Positions 22,917-30,410 are shown, counted from the stretch's first letter. The stretch: 42,685 nt of DNA from DSAR01 sp034437315 (GCA_034437315.1 DAOTUC010000149.1:1-42685), one strand, 5' to 3'. The notes: generated by a model from the letters alone, not told the origin. Numbers and translations are program-made.

Positions 22917-23630
22917 ATCAACGAAATAATACGTGCTTTGATTGAGGCTGTTCGATTGATCGCCGTCCGCGACCCGGCCCTGTATGCCATCATCATCTTA
23001 TCCCTGCGGGTATCGGGTATCGCGCTGTTGTTCAGCACGCTGATCGGCATTCCCCTGGGCGCGATCCTCGGGTTGAGCCGCTTCGTCGGTCGCCGGGTGA
23101 TCATCGCCCTGCTCTACACCGGGATGGGATTTCCACCCGTGGTCGTGGGGCTGTTCGTCTACCTGATGCTCTCGCGCAGCGGCCCCCTGGGACAATTAGA
23201 GTCGACCCTCGTCCCCAGGCTCTTCACCCCGGCGGCGATGGTCGTGGCCCAATGCGTCATCTCCTTCCCGCTGGTGGCGGGATTCACCATGGCCGCCGTG
23301 ATGGGCGTGGATCCCCAGTTACGGCAGCAAGTGCGCGCCCTGGGCGCCACCCGTTGGCAGACGAGCCTGGCGGTGCTGATGGAAGCGCGGGTCGGCGTGA
23401 TCGTATCGGTCATCGCCGGGTTCGGCAGCATCATCTCGGAGGTGGGCGCGGTGATGATGGTCGGCGGCAACATCGAGGGACGGACCCGCGTCCTGACCAC
23501 CGCCATCGTGCTGGAGACGCGCAAGGGGAATTTCGACCTGGCGATGGCCCTGGGCGTGATCCTGCTGGCCTTATCTTTCCTGACCAACGTGGCCATGCTT
23601 TACCTGCAAGGGAGGACGTTCGAAGAATGA
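22917..23630 (+). CDS. tupB: Tungstate ABC transporter permease
   Basis: A 237-residue membrane protein with five or six hydrophobic helices and the permease loop EAA-like region VRALGATRWQTSLAVLMEA. It is the TupB partner of the ATPase and binding protein downstream. The start is unusual. AAGGAGG (22904-22910) sits six bases before ATC at 22917, in frame and reading INEIIRALIEAVRLI, which matches the normal N-terminus of such permeases. No ATG, GTG or TTG is near; the first alternative is TTG at 22938, with no ribosome site. So either AUC initiates or an ATG was altered. The gene overlaps tupC by four bases (ATGA). Confidence 0.85.
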   Translation: MNEIIRALIEAVRLIAVRDPALYAIIILSLRVSGIALLFSTLIGIPLGAILGLSRFVGRRVIIALLYTGMGFPPVVVGLFVYLMLSRSGPLGQLESTLVPRLFTPAAMVVAQCVISFPLVAGFTMAAVMGVDPQLRQQVRALGATRWQTSLAVLMEARVGVIVSVIAGFGSIISEVGAVMMVGGNIEGRTRVLTTAIVLETRKGNFDLAMALGVILLALSFLTNVAMLYLQGRTFEE

Positions 23631-24358
23631 GCGAGCACATCTACCGCTTGAGAAATCTGAGCAAGGTCTACGATGGGCGGCGCGTGCTCCACGTCGAGCG
23701 CCTGGACATCCGGCGGGGGGAGATATTCGGCGTCGTCGGGCCGAGCGGCGCGGGGAAGAGCACACTGCTGCGCCTGCTCAATTTCCTGGAAGCGCCGAGC
23801 GCCGGCGCGGTGCATTTCCTGGATACCGAATTTAGCGCCGCCAAGTCGGTGGACATCCCAACCCGCCGGCGTGTGACCACCGTCTTCCAGCGCCCGATCC
23901 TGCTCAACCGCAGCGTGTGGGATAACGTGAGCTATGGCCTGCGCCTGCGCGGACAGCGGAACGCATCCCGGTTGATCGAGGGGACGTTGGGCCAGGTCGG
24001 ATTGATGGACCAGGCCCACCAGCGAGCACGGACACTCTCCGGCGGGGAGGCGCAGCGGGTGGCCCTGGCCCGGGCGATGGTGCTCCAGCCCGACGCGCTC
24101 CTGCTCGATGAGCCGACAGCCAACCTGGATCCCTACAACGTCGGGCTAATCGAGGACATCGTGCGGGCGCTCAACCGGGAGCATAGGACGACGCTGGTGC
24201 TGGTGACCCACAACGTCTTCCAGGCCAAGCGCTTGGCCGATCGCGTGGGGCTGATGTTGGAGGGCGAGATGGTCGAGGTCGCCGATAAGGAGACCTTCTT
24301 CAAGTCGCCGCGTGATCCGCGCACGGCGGCCTTCGTGCGCGGTGAGATTGTGTATTAA
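23627..24358 (+). CDS. tupC: Tungstate ABC transporter ATPase
   Basis: A 243-residue ATPase with Walker A GPSGAGKST (38-46), the Q-loop in VFQRPILLNRSVWDN, signature LSGGEAQR, Walker B LLLDEP and switch histidine LVTHN. Its ATG overlaps the tupB stop as ATGA, indicating coupled translation. The family resembles TupC/ModC-type importers; there is no C-terminal TOBE domain, which supports TupC over ModC. It powers oxyanion uptake through TupB with TupA outside the membrane. Confidence 0.92.
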   Translation: MSEHIYRLRNLSKVYDGRRVLHVERLDIRRGEIFGVVGPSGAGKSTLLRLLNFLEAPSAGAVHFLDTEFSAAKSVDIPTRRRVTTVFQRPILLNRSVWDNVSYGLRLRGQRNASRLIEGTLGQVGLMDQAHQRARTLSGGEAQRVALARAMVLQPDALLLDEPTANLDPYNVGLIEDIVRALNREHRTTLVLVTHNVFQAKRLADRVGLMLEGEMVEVADKETFFKSPRDPRTAAFVRGEIVY

Positions 24359-24391
24359 GTGTGCAAGTCGCAAGTTTGCAAAGGAGAAAAA

Positions 24392-25327
24392 ATGAAGATC
24401 AAGAAAATGTTCTATTTGTGGATCGCGTTGCTCGTTTTGATCAGCTCGGTGGGTGGATTGACCGGCTGTGGCCCGCAGGCCACGGCGGAACCGACGATTG
24501 CCCCTACATCAGCGCCGCCAGAGGAACCAGAAAAACCGGCGGAAGCCCAAAGGCTCATCCTGGCGACGACCACCAGCACCGAAAACTCCGGCTTGTTGGA
24601 CTATCTCCTGCCGGACTTCGAGCAAGCGTACAACGTCGAAGTGGACGTAATCGCCGTCGGCACCGGTCAGGCCCTCGCGCTGGGTGAGGATGGCAACGCC
24701 GACGTGCTGATGGTGCACGCCCGCGCCCTGGAGGATGCTTTCATGGACGCCGGTCACGGTGTGCGACGCGAGGACGTGATGTACAACGACTTCGTCATCG
24801 TTGGGCCGGCGGGTGGGTCTGTAGACGATCCGGCGGGGATTCAGGGCATGAGCGAGGCGACCGAAGCCTTCAAGACCATCGCCGAAACCGAGGCGACCTT
24901 CATCTCGCGAGGCGATGAATCGGGCACCCACGCCAAGGAGAAGAGCATCTGGGCCACGGCCCAAGTCGAGCCGGCCGGCGATTGGTACGTCGCGGCCGGG
25001 CAGGGCATGGGAGACGTGCTAACCATGGCCAACGAGCAATTGGCCTACACCCTCAGCGACCGGGCCACCTACCTGGCCCGCACGTTGGAAGGCATCGACC
25101 TGGAAATCCTGGTGGAGGGCGACCCGATTCTCTTTAACCCCTACGGCGTCATCGCCGTCAACCCCGACAAGGGAACGCACATCCAGCACGACCGGGCGAA
25201 CACCTTCATCGACTGGCTCATCTCGACGCCGGCACAGGAAAAGATCGGCGAGTTTGGTAAGGACGCCTTCGGCTCACCCCTCTTCACCCCCGATTCGGAA
25301 CCGTGGCGCGAGGCTCACGCTGAATAG
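24392..25327 (+). CDS. tupA: Tungstate-binding lipoprotein
   Basis: A 311-residue periplasmic-type binding protein. A lipoprotein signal ends in LTGC with Cys26 as the lipidation site, followed by a Pro/Glu-rich linker. The ligand motif ATTTSTENSGLLDYLLP (TTTS at 59-62) is the hallmark of TupA proteins, which prefer tungstate over molybdate. ADVLMVHA, VMYNDFVIVGP and FISRGDESGTHAKE are also typical. AAGGAG lies six to seven bases before the ATG. It starts 33 bases after tupC. The stop codon TAG lies inside the left copy of an AATAG duplication made by an inserted MITE, so the gene end was spared. Confidence 0.94.
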   Translation: MKIKKMFYLWIALLVLISSVGGLTGCGPQATAEPTIAPTSAPPEEPEKPAEAQRLILATTTSTENSGLLDYLLPDFEQAYNVEVDVIAVGTGQALALGEDGNADVLMVHARALEDAFMDAGHGVRREDVMYNDFVIVGPAGGSVDDPAGIQGMSEATEAFKTIAETEATFISRGDESGTHAKEKSIWATAQVEPAGDWYVAAGQGMGDVLTMANEQLAYTLSDRATYLARTLEGIDLEILVEGDPILFNPYGVIAVNPDKGTHIQHDRANTFIDWLISTPAQEKIGEFGKDAFGSPLFTPDSEPWREAHAE

Positions 25328-25502
25328 CTTGACAATGGCACATTTGTCCCCGGCGAATAAATTCGCGGGCCACAACTGCAAAGTCGGCCTACGCCGACTA
25401 TAAACTAACCTGCGAAGGTAGGTTTTGCAATGCGTGATTTTTACGCGCTGTAGCCACGCGGTTTTAACCGCTGTGCGCTGTAATGTGCCATTGTCAAAAT
25501 AG
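25323..25502. mobile_element. MITE-like element with AATAG target duplication
   Basis: Perfect 16-bp terminal inverted repeats, TTGACAATGGCACATT (25329-25344) and AATGTGCCATTGTCAA (25482-25497), bound a 169-bp core without coding capacity. AATAG occurs immediately outside both ends (25323-25327 and 25498-25502), consistent with a five-base target-site duplication. The interior is a chain of small palindromes: GTCGGC/GCCGAC (25383-25398), AACCT/AGGTT (about 25407-25424) and GCGGTT/AACCGC (25458-25471). Such stem-rich modules resemble non-autonomous repeats known from cyanobacteria and Chloroflexota. No transposase is in the window. Confidence 0.85.
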
Positions 25503-25532
25503 AAAGAACGTGCGAGAAATGAGGAAAAGGAA

Positions 25533-26363
25533 ATGGGTTTGATAAAAGATGAATCCGGCCGTCTACACATCGACGCGCCGCTGATGGCCGAATCGTTGAT
25601 GGACAAATCGCTTCTGGAAAGTACTGACACAGAAACGGTGTTCCGCGCGCTGCCCAATCTCAACGTGATCAAGTTAGGCGGACAGAGCATTATGGACCGG
25701 GGCCGCGAAACTGTGCTCCCTCTGGTCAAGGAGATTGTCGCGGCGCGCAGCGAGCACGAGCTATTGGTCACGACCGGCGGCGGCGCCCGCAGCCGCCACG
25801 CCTACGCGATCGGCCTGGACCTGGGGATGCCCACAGGCGTGTTGGCAAAGCTGGGGTCCGGTGTCAGCGAGCAGAACGCGCTGATGCTCTCGATCCTGCT
25901 CGCGCCCCACGGCGGGATCAAGGTGGGCCACGACGATATGGTCAAGATGCCGGCCTACCTGGCGCTGGGCGCGATCCCCGTGATGCACGCGATGCCGCCC
26001 TACGGCATGTGGGAGGAACCGCCCGCGGTTGGCCGCATCCCGCCCCACCGCACCGATAGCGGCGTCTTTCTCACCGCCGAGGTCCTGGGCGCCAAGCGCT
26101 GCATCCTGGTCAAGGACGAGCGCGGGCTCTTCACCGCCGATCCCAAGAAAGCCCCCGACGCCGACTTCATCGCCGAGATCGCGGTCCAGGAACTGTTGGA
26201 GATGGACCTGGCCGACCTGGCGGTGGAGCGTTCGATGCTGCACGCCCTGGCACACGCCCGCAGCGTCCGCGAGGTGTTCATCGTCAACGGGCGAGATAAG
26301 GGCAACCTGACGCGGGCGCTGGCGGGAGAAAATCCGGGGACGCGCATTTACCGGGCCGATTGA
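25533..26363 (+). CDS. Molybdenum-storage-protein-like (amino acid kinase fold)
   Basis: A 276-residue protein of the amino acid kinase/UMP kinase fold, closest to the subunits of the Azotobacter molybdenum storage protein. Shared features are VVKIGG-like VIKLGGQSIMDRGRE, TTGGGARSRHAYAIGLDLGMPTG, RIPPHRTDSGVFLTAEVLGA and the end VNGRDKGNLTRALAGENPGTRIYR. The Azotobacter protein packs polyoxomolybdate (and tungstate) clusters in an ATP-dependent way. Only one subunit gene is present, so a homo-oligomer is expected. It lies directly after the tungstate importer, separated by a MITE. A purine-rich AGGAAAAGGA precedes the ATG. A variant UMP kinase is less likely given these signatures. Confidence 0.85.
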   Translation: MGLIKDESGRLHIDAPLMAESLMDKSLLESTDTETVFRALPNLNVIKLGGQSIMDRGRETVLPLVKEIVAARSEHELLVTTGGGARSRHAYAIGLDLGMPTGVLAKLGSGVSEQNALMLSILLAPHGGIKVGHDDMVKMPAYLALGAIPVMHAMPPYGMWEEPPAVGRIPPHRTDSGVFLTAEVLGAKRCILVKDERGLFTADPKKAPDADFIAEIAVQELLEMDLADLAVERSMLHALAHARSVREVFIVNGRDKGNLTRALAGENPGTRIYRAD

Positions 26364-26364
26364 G

Positions 26365-26396
26365 TGCATCGGCCCGATGCAGTTCATCGGCCCGAT
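26365..26396. terminator. Palindromes between convergent genes
   Basis: TGCATCGG-C-CCGATGCA (26365-26381) and ATCGGCCCGAT (26386-26396) lie between the storage-protein stop and the DUF134 stop. They are candidates for a bidirectional terminator, but there is no T-run. Confidence 0.45.
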
Positions 26397-26719
26397 CAGT
26401 CCCGCCGCCGGGGGCCGCGCGACCGGGGTTCGACCTCGAACGTGCCGCCCTCAATTTGCAGGGCGTGCCCCTCGACCAGCGCCAGGGCGACCTGGCGGCG
26501 CGCGTGGGCCACGATGCGCTGAAAGGTCGAGCGGGAGACGCCCATCCGCTCAGCCGCCTCGGCCTGGGTCAAGCCCTCCAGGTCGGCCAAGCGCAGCGCC
26601 TCCATCTCCTCGTGGAGCAGATTGACCTGGCGCAGCCCGTCCAGCGGCGCCCCGGCCGGCTTGTAGACCGCCGGCCGGGGCTTCCGGGATAGGACGCGCC
26701 GTTTGCGGGGACGGGGCAC
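26396..26719 (-). CDS. DUF134 family DNA-binding protein
   Basis: A 107-residue helix-turn-helix protein. LADLEGLTQAEAAERMGVSRSTFQRIVAHARRQVALALVEG is a sigma-4-like HTH and the region typical of DUF134; the N-terminus PRPRKRR is also characteristic. The start is GTG at 26719. It follows the small partner gene by about six bases and shares its promoter and palindromic operator, so it may regulate its own operon. DUF134 genes are often found near genes of iron-molybdenum cofactor type, in line with the Mo/W genes next door; its target is not established. Confidence 0.85.
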   Translation of the reverse strand: MPRPRKRRVLSRKPRPAVYKPAGAPLDGLRQVNLLHEEMEALRLADLEGLTQAEAAERMGVSRSTFQRIVAHARRQVALALVEGHALQIEGGTFEVEPRSRGPRRRD

Positions 26720-26725
26720 CGGGGA

Positions 26726-26968
26726 CTAATCCTCTCCCTCGTCGTGCCGTCGTCGCCCCCTGCCCTTGCCCTCCCCCTCGACGTGCTCGCCCCGGGGCAG
26801 GTAGACGATCTCGGCGTCGATCTCGGCCGCGATCTTCTCCAGTTCGGCCCGGCGGACGCGGGTCTTGTAGACGTGCAACCCGGCGCCGTGGGAGGCGACG
26901 ATGGCGAAGCGAGGCCGACCGGCCCCCTTCCCGACGTGTCGCCGTTGGCGTACGAATAGCTTGCTCAT
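26726..26968 (-). CDS. Small conserved protein paired with the DUF134 gene
   Basis: An 80-residue protein, MSKLFVRQRRHVGKG with a compact core (RFAIVASHGAGLHVYKTRVRRAELEKIAAEIDAEIVYLPRGE) and a charged low-complexity tail rich in Gly, Arg, Asp and Glu. I recall similar small proteins next to DUF134 regulators but know no function. There is no cysteine and no membrane segment. AAGGAGG lies before the ATG. It is the first gene of the two-gene unit and starts 24 bases after the palindromic operator. Confidence 0.7.
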   Translation of the reverse strand: MSKLFVRQRRHVGKGAGRPRFAIVASHGAGLHVYKTRVRRAELEKIAAEIDAEIVYLPRGEHVEGEGKGRGRRRHDEGED

Positions 26969-26991
26969 ATCAACCTCCTTAAAAAGTGACA

Positions 26992-27013
26992 GTTATGGGC
27001 ATATACCCATAAC
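26992..27013. promoter_or_regulatory. Palindromic operator of the DUF134 operon
   Basis: GTTATGGG (26992-26999) and CCCATAAC (27006-27013) form a perfect 8+8 dyad with a six-base centre, directly after the -10 box of the minus-strand promoter, where a bound repressor would block RNA polymerase. Confidence 0.7.
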
Positions 27014-27014
27014 T

Positions 27015-27043
27015 ATTGTACACGATCTGGAAAGGTTTGTCAA
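27015..27043 (-). promoter_or_regulatory. Promoter of the DUF134 operon
   Basis: On the minus strand TTGACA (27038-27043) and TACAAT (27015-27020) are 17 bases apart, a near-consensus promoter. Confidence 0.8.
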
Positions 27044-27100
27044 CGGACTTATCGTCGCGATCCGTTATGACGGTTCTAATGGGAATTTAATAGAAAGTTA

Positions 27101-27129
27101 TTGACTTTATTATACGAGAATAGTATAAT
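27101..27129 (+). promoter_or_regulatory. msrA promoter
   Basis: TTGACT (27101-27106) and TATAAT (27124-27129) have a 17-base spacer, 38 bases before the GTG start of msrA. Confidence 0.8.
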
Positions 27130-27166
27130 TTTATCACGTTAATCTTTTTTATGAGGAGGTTCAGAC

Positions 27167-27958
27167 GTGATCAGCTGGAAAGTGTTGGGCATCGCCTTTG
27201 TATTTTTGAGTTTGATCGCGGTTATCGCGATTTCGACGAGAGGAGCGCAGAAGATGGAACGAGTAAAGATTGAGGGATCGACCGACGTGATGGGTATCCC
27301 GCCCATCGACGCCGAGGCGCCGGCGGAGACGGCGACGGCGACGTTTGGCCTGGGTTGATTCTGGGGACCGGACTCCCAGTTCGGGAGCCTCCCAGGAGTA
27401 GTGCGGACGCGGGTGGGGTACGCCGGCGGGACGACACCCGGCCCCACCTACCGCTCGCTCGGCGATCACACCGAGACGATCCAGATCGACTACGATCCGG
27501 CGATAATTTCGTACGAGGAACTGCTGGACATTTTCTGGCGCGCGCACGATCCCACGCGACAATCGTGGTCACGGCAATATATGTCGATCATCTTTTATCA
27601 CGATGAAGAACAAGAACGCTTGATCATGGAGAGCAAGGCCCGCGAGGAGGCACGGCTAGGGCGGGAGATCGTCACCGAGATCGTCCCCTACACCGCGTTC
27701 TACCGGGCCGAGGATTACCACCAGAAATATCGTCTGCGACAGGCGTCTGCGCTGATGCGGGACTTCCGGCAGATGTACCCGGATACGGTCGATTTCGTCG
27801 ATTCGACGGCGGCAGCGCGGGTCAATGGGTACGTGGCGGGATACGGCGCGGTGGCGCAATTCCAGGAGGAGTTGGGGCGACTTGGCCTGTCAGCGGAAGG
27901 TCAGGATAAGCTACTGAGCATCGTCCGCTCGTTCCATCCCGGAGAGGAGATCAAATAA
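27167..27958 (+). CDS. msrA: Peptide methionine sulfoxide reductase A, predicted selenoprotein
   Basis: A 263-residue protein if UGA at 27356-27358 is read through. The N-terminus has one hydrophobic segment (about 6-23), so the protein is probably membrane-anchored. At residue 64 the invariant catalytic cysteine of the MsrA motif GCFWG is TGA: TFGLG-U-FWGPDSQFG. The same frame then continues through the whole MsrA domain (VGYAGGTTPGPTY, HTETIQIDYDP, FYRAEDYHQKY). A SECIS-like hairpin follows at once. The protein has no cysteine, hence no internal resolving Cys. MsrA reduces methionine-S-sulfoxide. GTG at 27167 has GAGGAGG seven bases before it. The alternative is a nonsense mutation, but a stop exactly at the catalytic position with an intact downstream frame makes that unlikely. 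Confidence 0.88.
27359..27395 (+). promoter_or_regulatory. SECIS-like hairpin after the msrA UGA
   Basis: CTGGG (27361-27365) pairs with CCCAG (27391-27395), GG (27370-27371) with CC (27388-27389), and CTCCC (27373-27377) with GGGAG (27383-27387) around the loop AGTTC. A27372 is bulged on the 5' strand five pairs below the loop. The loop G lies 21 bases after the UGA, within the distance usual for bacterial SECIS elements, which have an apical G and a 5' bulge. Confidence 0.75.
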
Positions 27959-29997
27959 TGTCCAATCAATTAAAGCACGAGACCAGCCCGTATCTACTGC
28001 AACACGCCGATAACCCGGTAAACTGGTACCCCTGGGGCGAGGAGGCGCTGCAGAAGGCCCAGGCGGAGGACAAGCCCATTTTCCTGAGCATCGGCTATTC
28101 CGCCTGCCACTGGTGCCACGTGATGGCCCACGAGTCGTTCGAGGACGAGGCCACGGCGGCGTTGATGAACGAACATTTCGTCAACGTCAAGGTGGACCGG
28201 GAGGAGCGCCCGGACCTGGACCGGATCTACATGAACGCGGTCCAGGCGCTTACCGGGCAGGGCGGTTGGCCAATGTCGGTCTTCCTCACGCCGGAGGGGG
28301 AGCCATTTTACGGCGGGACCTACTTTCCGCCGAAATCACGCTACGGTATGCCGGCCTTCCGCGAGGTGTTGTCGGCCGTAGCTGATGCCTGGCAAAATCG
28401 CCGGGCGGAACTGGTCGAGGGCGGGCGGCGACTGGTTTCAGCGCTCGACCAGCAGGCGCAAGCGCTGGGCAGCGCCCCCGGTTCCCCGGAATTGGAACGG
28501 CAGACGCTGAAACAGGCCGTGAAGAAATTGAAGGCCAGTTTCGATCGGGTCCATGGCGGTTGGGGCGACGCGCCGAAATTCCCCCAACCGATGGTCTTGG
28601 AATTCCTGCTGCGTTACCATCACACCACCGGCGACGAAGAGGCCCTGTCAATGGCAGTCCAAACCCTGGAGGCGATGGCCCGCGGCGGAATGTACGACCA
28701 GTTAGGCGGCGGGTTCCACCGCTACTCGGTCGATGCGCGCTGGCTGACGCCCCACTTTGAGAAAATGCTGTACGACAACGCCCAGTTGGCCCGCGTCTAC
28801 CTGCACGCCTGGCAGGCGACCGGCGAGCCCTTCTTCCGCGCCATCGCCGAGGAGACGCTGGATTACGTCGCCCGCGAGATGACCGATCCGGCGGGCGGGT
28901 TTTACGCCACCCAGGACGCCGACAGCGAGGGCGAGGAGGGCAAGTTCTTCGTCTGGACGCCGGACGAGATCAAGGCGGCGCTGTGCGACGGGAATGCTGG
29001 GAATGGCGAGAGTGATCAAGCGGAGCGCTTCATCGCAGCCTACGGCGTGACGGCGCGGGGCAATTTCGAGGGCAAGAACATCCTGGAACTGGTGGGGAGT
29101 TTCGAGGAACGAGAAGCGCTGACCGAGGCCCGTCGCAGGCTCTCAGAGGCCCGGGAGCGGCGCGTCCATCCGGGGCGCGACGACAAGGCGCTGGCGTCGT
29201 GGAACGGCCTGATGCTGGCGGCCTTCGCCGAGGCGGCGCGGGCGTTGGGACGGGACGATTACCGCGAGATCGCCGAGCGCAACGCCGAGTTCGTGCTGCA
29301 CGAGATGCGGACGCCCGAGGGCCGATTGTATCACACGTGGAAGGCGGGAGAGGCCAAGGTCAATGGCTACCTGAGTGACTACACGAATTTGACAGAGGGA
29401 TTGCTAGAACTGTACCAGACGACTTTCGATCCCCTGTGGTACGCGGCAGCCTATGAAATGGCCAAGACGATGATCGAGCACTTCAGCGCCCCCGTCGGCT
29501 TCTACGACACCAGCGACGACCACGAGGACCTCGTCGTGCGGCCGCGGGAGTTGCAGGACAACGCCACGCCCTCCGGCAATGGGATGGCGGCTTTAGCGCT
29601 CCAACGGCTGGCGGGCCTGGCGGTCGAGCCGCGCTACGTGGACCTGGCGCGAGAGGCGCTGGCGGCAATGCAAGCCACGCTGGGCCAGTATCCTCTCGGC
29701 TTTGGGCAATGGCTGGCGGCGCTGGATTACGCGCTCGCCCGCCCCTGCGAGGTCGCCATCGTCGGCGACGCTAACACAGAAGATACCCAGGCGTTGCTCG
29801 ACGTCTGCCGGGAGGGTTACCGTCCGCACCAGATCGTCGCGCTGGGGGAGCCGGGCGACGGAAGCGACGTTCCCGTTCCCCTGTTGGCAAATCGAGAGCC
29901 GGTCAATGGACAAGCGAGCGCTTACGTGTGCGTCGACTTCACCTGTCGCCCGCCGGTCGTCGACCCCGAGGCGTTGGCGGACACACTCGCGCCTTGA
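27958..29997 (+). CDS. DUF255 thioredoxin-fold protein (YyaL/SSP411 family)
   Basis: A 679-residue protein. The N-terminal DUF255 thioredoxin-like domain starts HETSPYLLQHADNPVNWYPWG and carries CHWC (Cys50, Cys53) in SIGYSACHWCHVMAHESFED. It is followed by an (alpha/alpha)-type domain resembling N-acylglucosamine epimerase/glycosidase folds (FLTPEGEPFYGGTYFPP, GGMYDQLGGGFHRYSVDARWLTPHFEKMLYDNAQL). The ATG overlaps the msrA stop by one base (TAATG), so translation depends on reading through the Sec codon and the gene pair is obligately linked. Family function is unclear; the CxxC suggests a disulfide or selenenylsulfide partner, an inference from the context. Confidence 0.92.
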   Translation: MSNQLKHETSPYLLQHADNPVNWYPWGEEALQKAQAEDKPIFLSIGYSACHWCHVMAHESFEDEATAALMNEHFVNVKVDREERPDLDRIYMNAVQALTGQGGWPMSVFLTPEGEPFYGGTYFPPKSRYGMPAFREVLSAVADAWQNRRAELVEGGRRLVSALDQQAQALGSAPGSPELERQTLKQAVKKLKASFDRVHGGWGDAPKFPQPMVLEFLLRYHHTTGDEEALSMAVQTLEAMARGGMYDQLGGGFHRYSVDARWLTPHFEKMLYDNAQLARVYLHAWQATGEPFFRAIAEETLDYVAREMTDPAGGFYATQDADSEGEEGKFFVWTPDEIKAALCDGNAGNGESDQAERFIAAYGVTARGNFEGKNILELVGSFEEREALTEARRRLSEARERRVHPGRDDKALASWNGLMLAAFAEAARALGRDDYREIAERNAEFVLHEMRTPEGRLYHTWKAGEAKVNGYLSDYTNLTEGLLELYQTTFDPLWYAAAYEMAKTMIEHFSAPVGFYDTSDDHEDLVVRPRELQDNATPSGNGMAALALQRLAGLAVEPRYVDLAREALAAMQATLGQYPLGFGQWLAALDYALARPCEVAIVGDANTEDTQALLDVCREGYRPHQIVALGEPGDGSDVPVPLLANREPVNGQASAYVCVDFTCRPPVVDPEALADTLAP

Positions 29998-30022
29998 CAA
30001 CTCACTCGCTTCACGGCATAAT
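29994..30022 (+). promoter_or_regulatory. Promoter of the DUF1858 gene
   Basis: TTGACA (29994-29999) and CATAAT (30017-30022), with a 17-base spacer, begin inside the stop codon of the DUF255 gene. Confidence 0.7.
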
Positions 30023-30025
30023 TGG

Positions 30026-30074
30026 GACGATAAGCGATAAGCGATAGACGATAAGCGATAGACGATAAGCGATT
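30026..30074. repeat. Short tandem repeat of GACGATAAGCGATA
   Basis: The 14-base unit occurs at 30026-30039, 30047-30060 and, with its last base changed, 30061-30074; a seven-base partial lies between the first two. It sits between the promoter and the start of the DUF1858 gene. Confidence 0.75.
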
Positions 30075-30087
30075 AATGGAGGTTATG

Positions 30088-30315
30088 ATGGAACAGGAAA
30101 TGATAATTACGGCGGATATGAAGATCGGAGACGTGGTCAACCGGCATCCGGAGACGATTCAGGTCTTTCTCCGGCACGGCCTGGCATGTGTGGGATGCGC
30201 GGTCGCGCAGTTTGAGAACATCCAGCAGGGCGCTACGGCGCACGGGATCAACGTCGATGCGCTGATGAAGGATTTGAACGACACGGCAGCAGCGCAGCAA
30301 GCAGCGGCGCAGTAA
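30088..30315 (+). CDS. DUF1858 domain protein
   Basis: A 75-residue protein of the DUF1858 type: MKIGDVVNRHPETIQVFLRHGLACVGCAVAQFENIQQGA, with Cys34-x2-Cys37. Such domains occur alone or joined to iron-sulfur and hybrid-cluster-related proteins in anaerobes; the two cysteines could bind metal or act in redox chemistry. Of three ATG codons (30076, 30085, 30088) the last is five bases after GGAGG. The C-terminus is Ala-Gln-rich. It has its own promoter and a strong terminator, so it is monocistronic. Confidence 0.85.
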   Translation: MEQEMIITADMKIGDVVNRHPETIQVFLRHGLACVGCAVAQFENIQQGATAHGINVDALMKDLNDTAAAQQAAAQ

Positions 30316-30337
30316 GCGTTGCTTTGCAGGTAACAAT

Positions 30338-30369
30338 CGAAGCTTCCCGGGTGAACTCGGGAAGCTTCG
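30338..30369. terminator. Bidirectional terminator
   Basis: CGAAGCTTCCCG and CGGGAAGCTTCG form a 12-bp perfect stem (30338-30349, 30358-30369), with GTTTT just after it on the plus strand. It separates the DUF1858 gene from the convergent response-regulator gene. Confidence 0.75.
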
Positions 30370-30410
30370 GCGTTTTGGAAAAACGGAGCGCCGTCATCCT
30401 GATGCAAGAT

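Noticed and set aside
27167..27358. Separate 63-residue membrane peptide ahead of a truncated msrA
   Set aside because: The frame is continuous through the UGA, the MsrA motif begins before it, and no start codon with a ribosome site lies just after it. Selenocysteine is the simpler reading.
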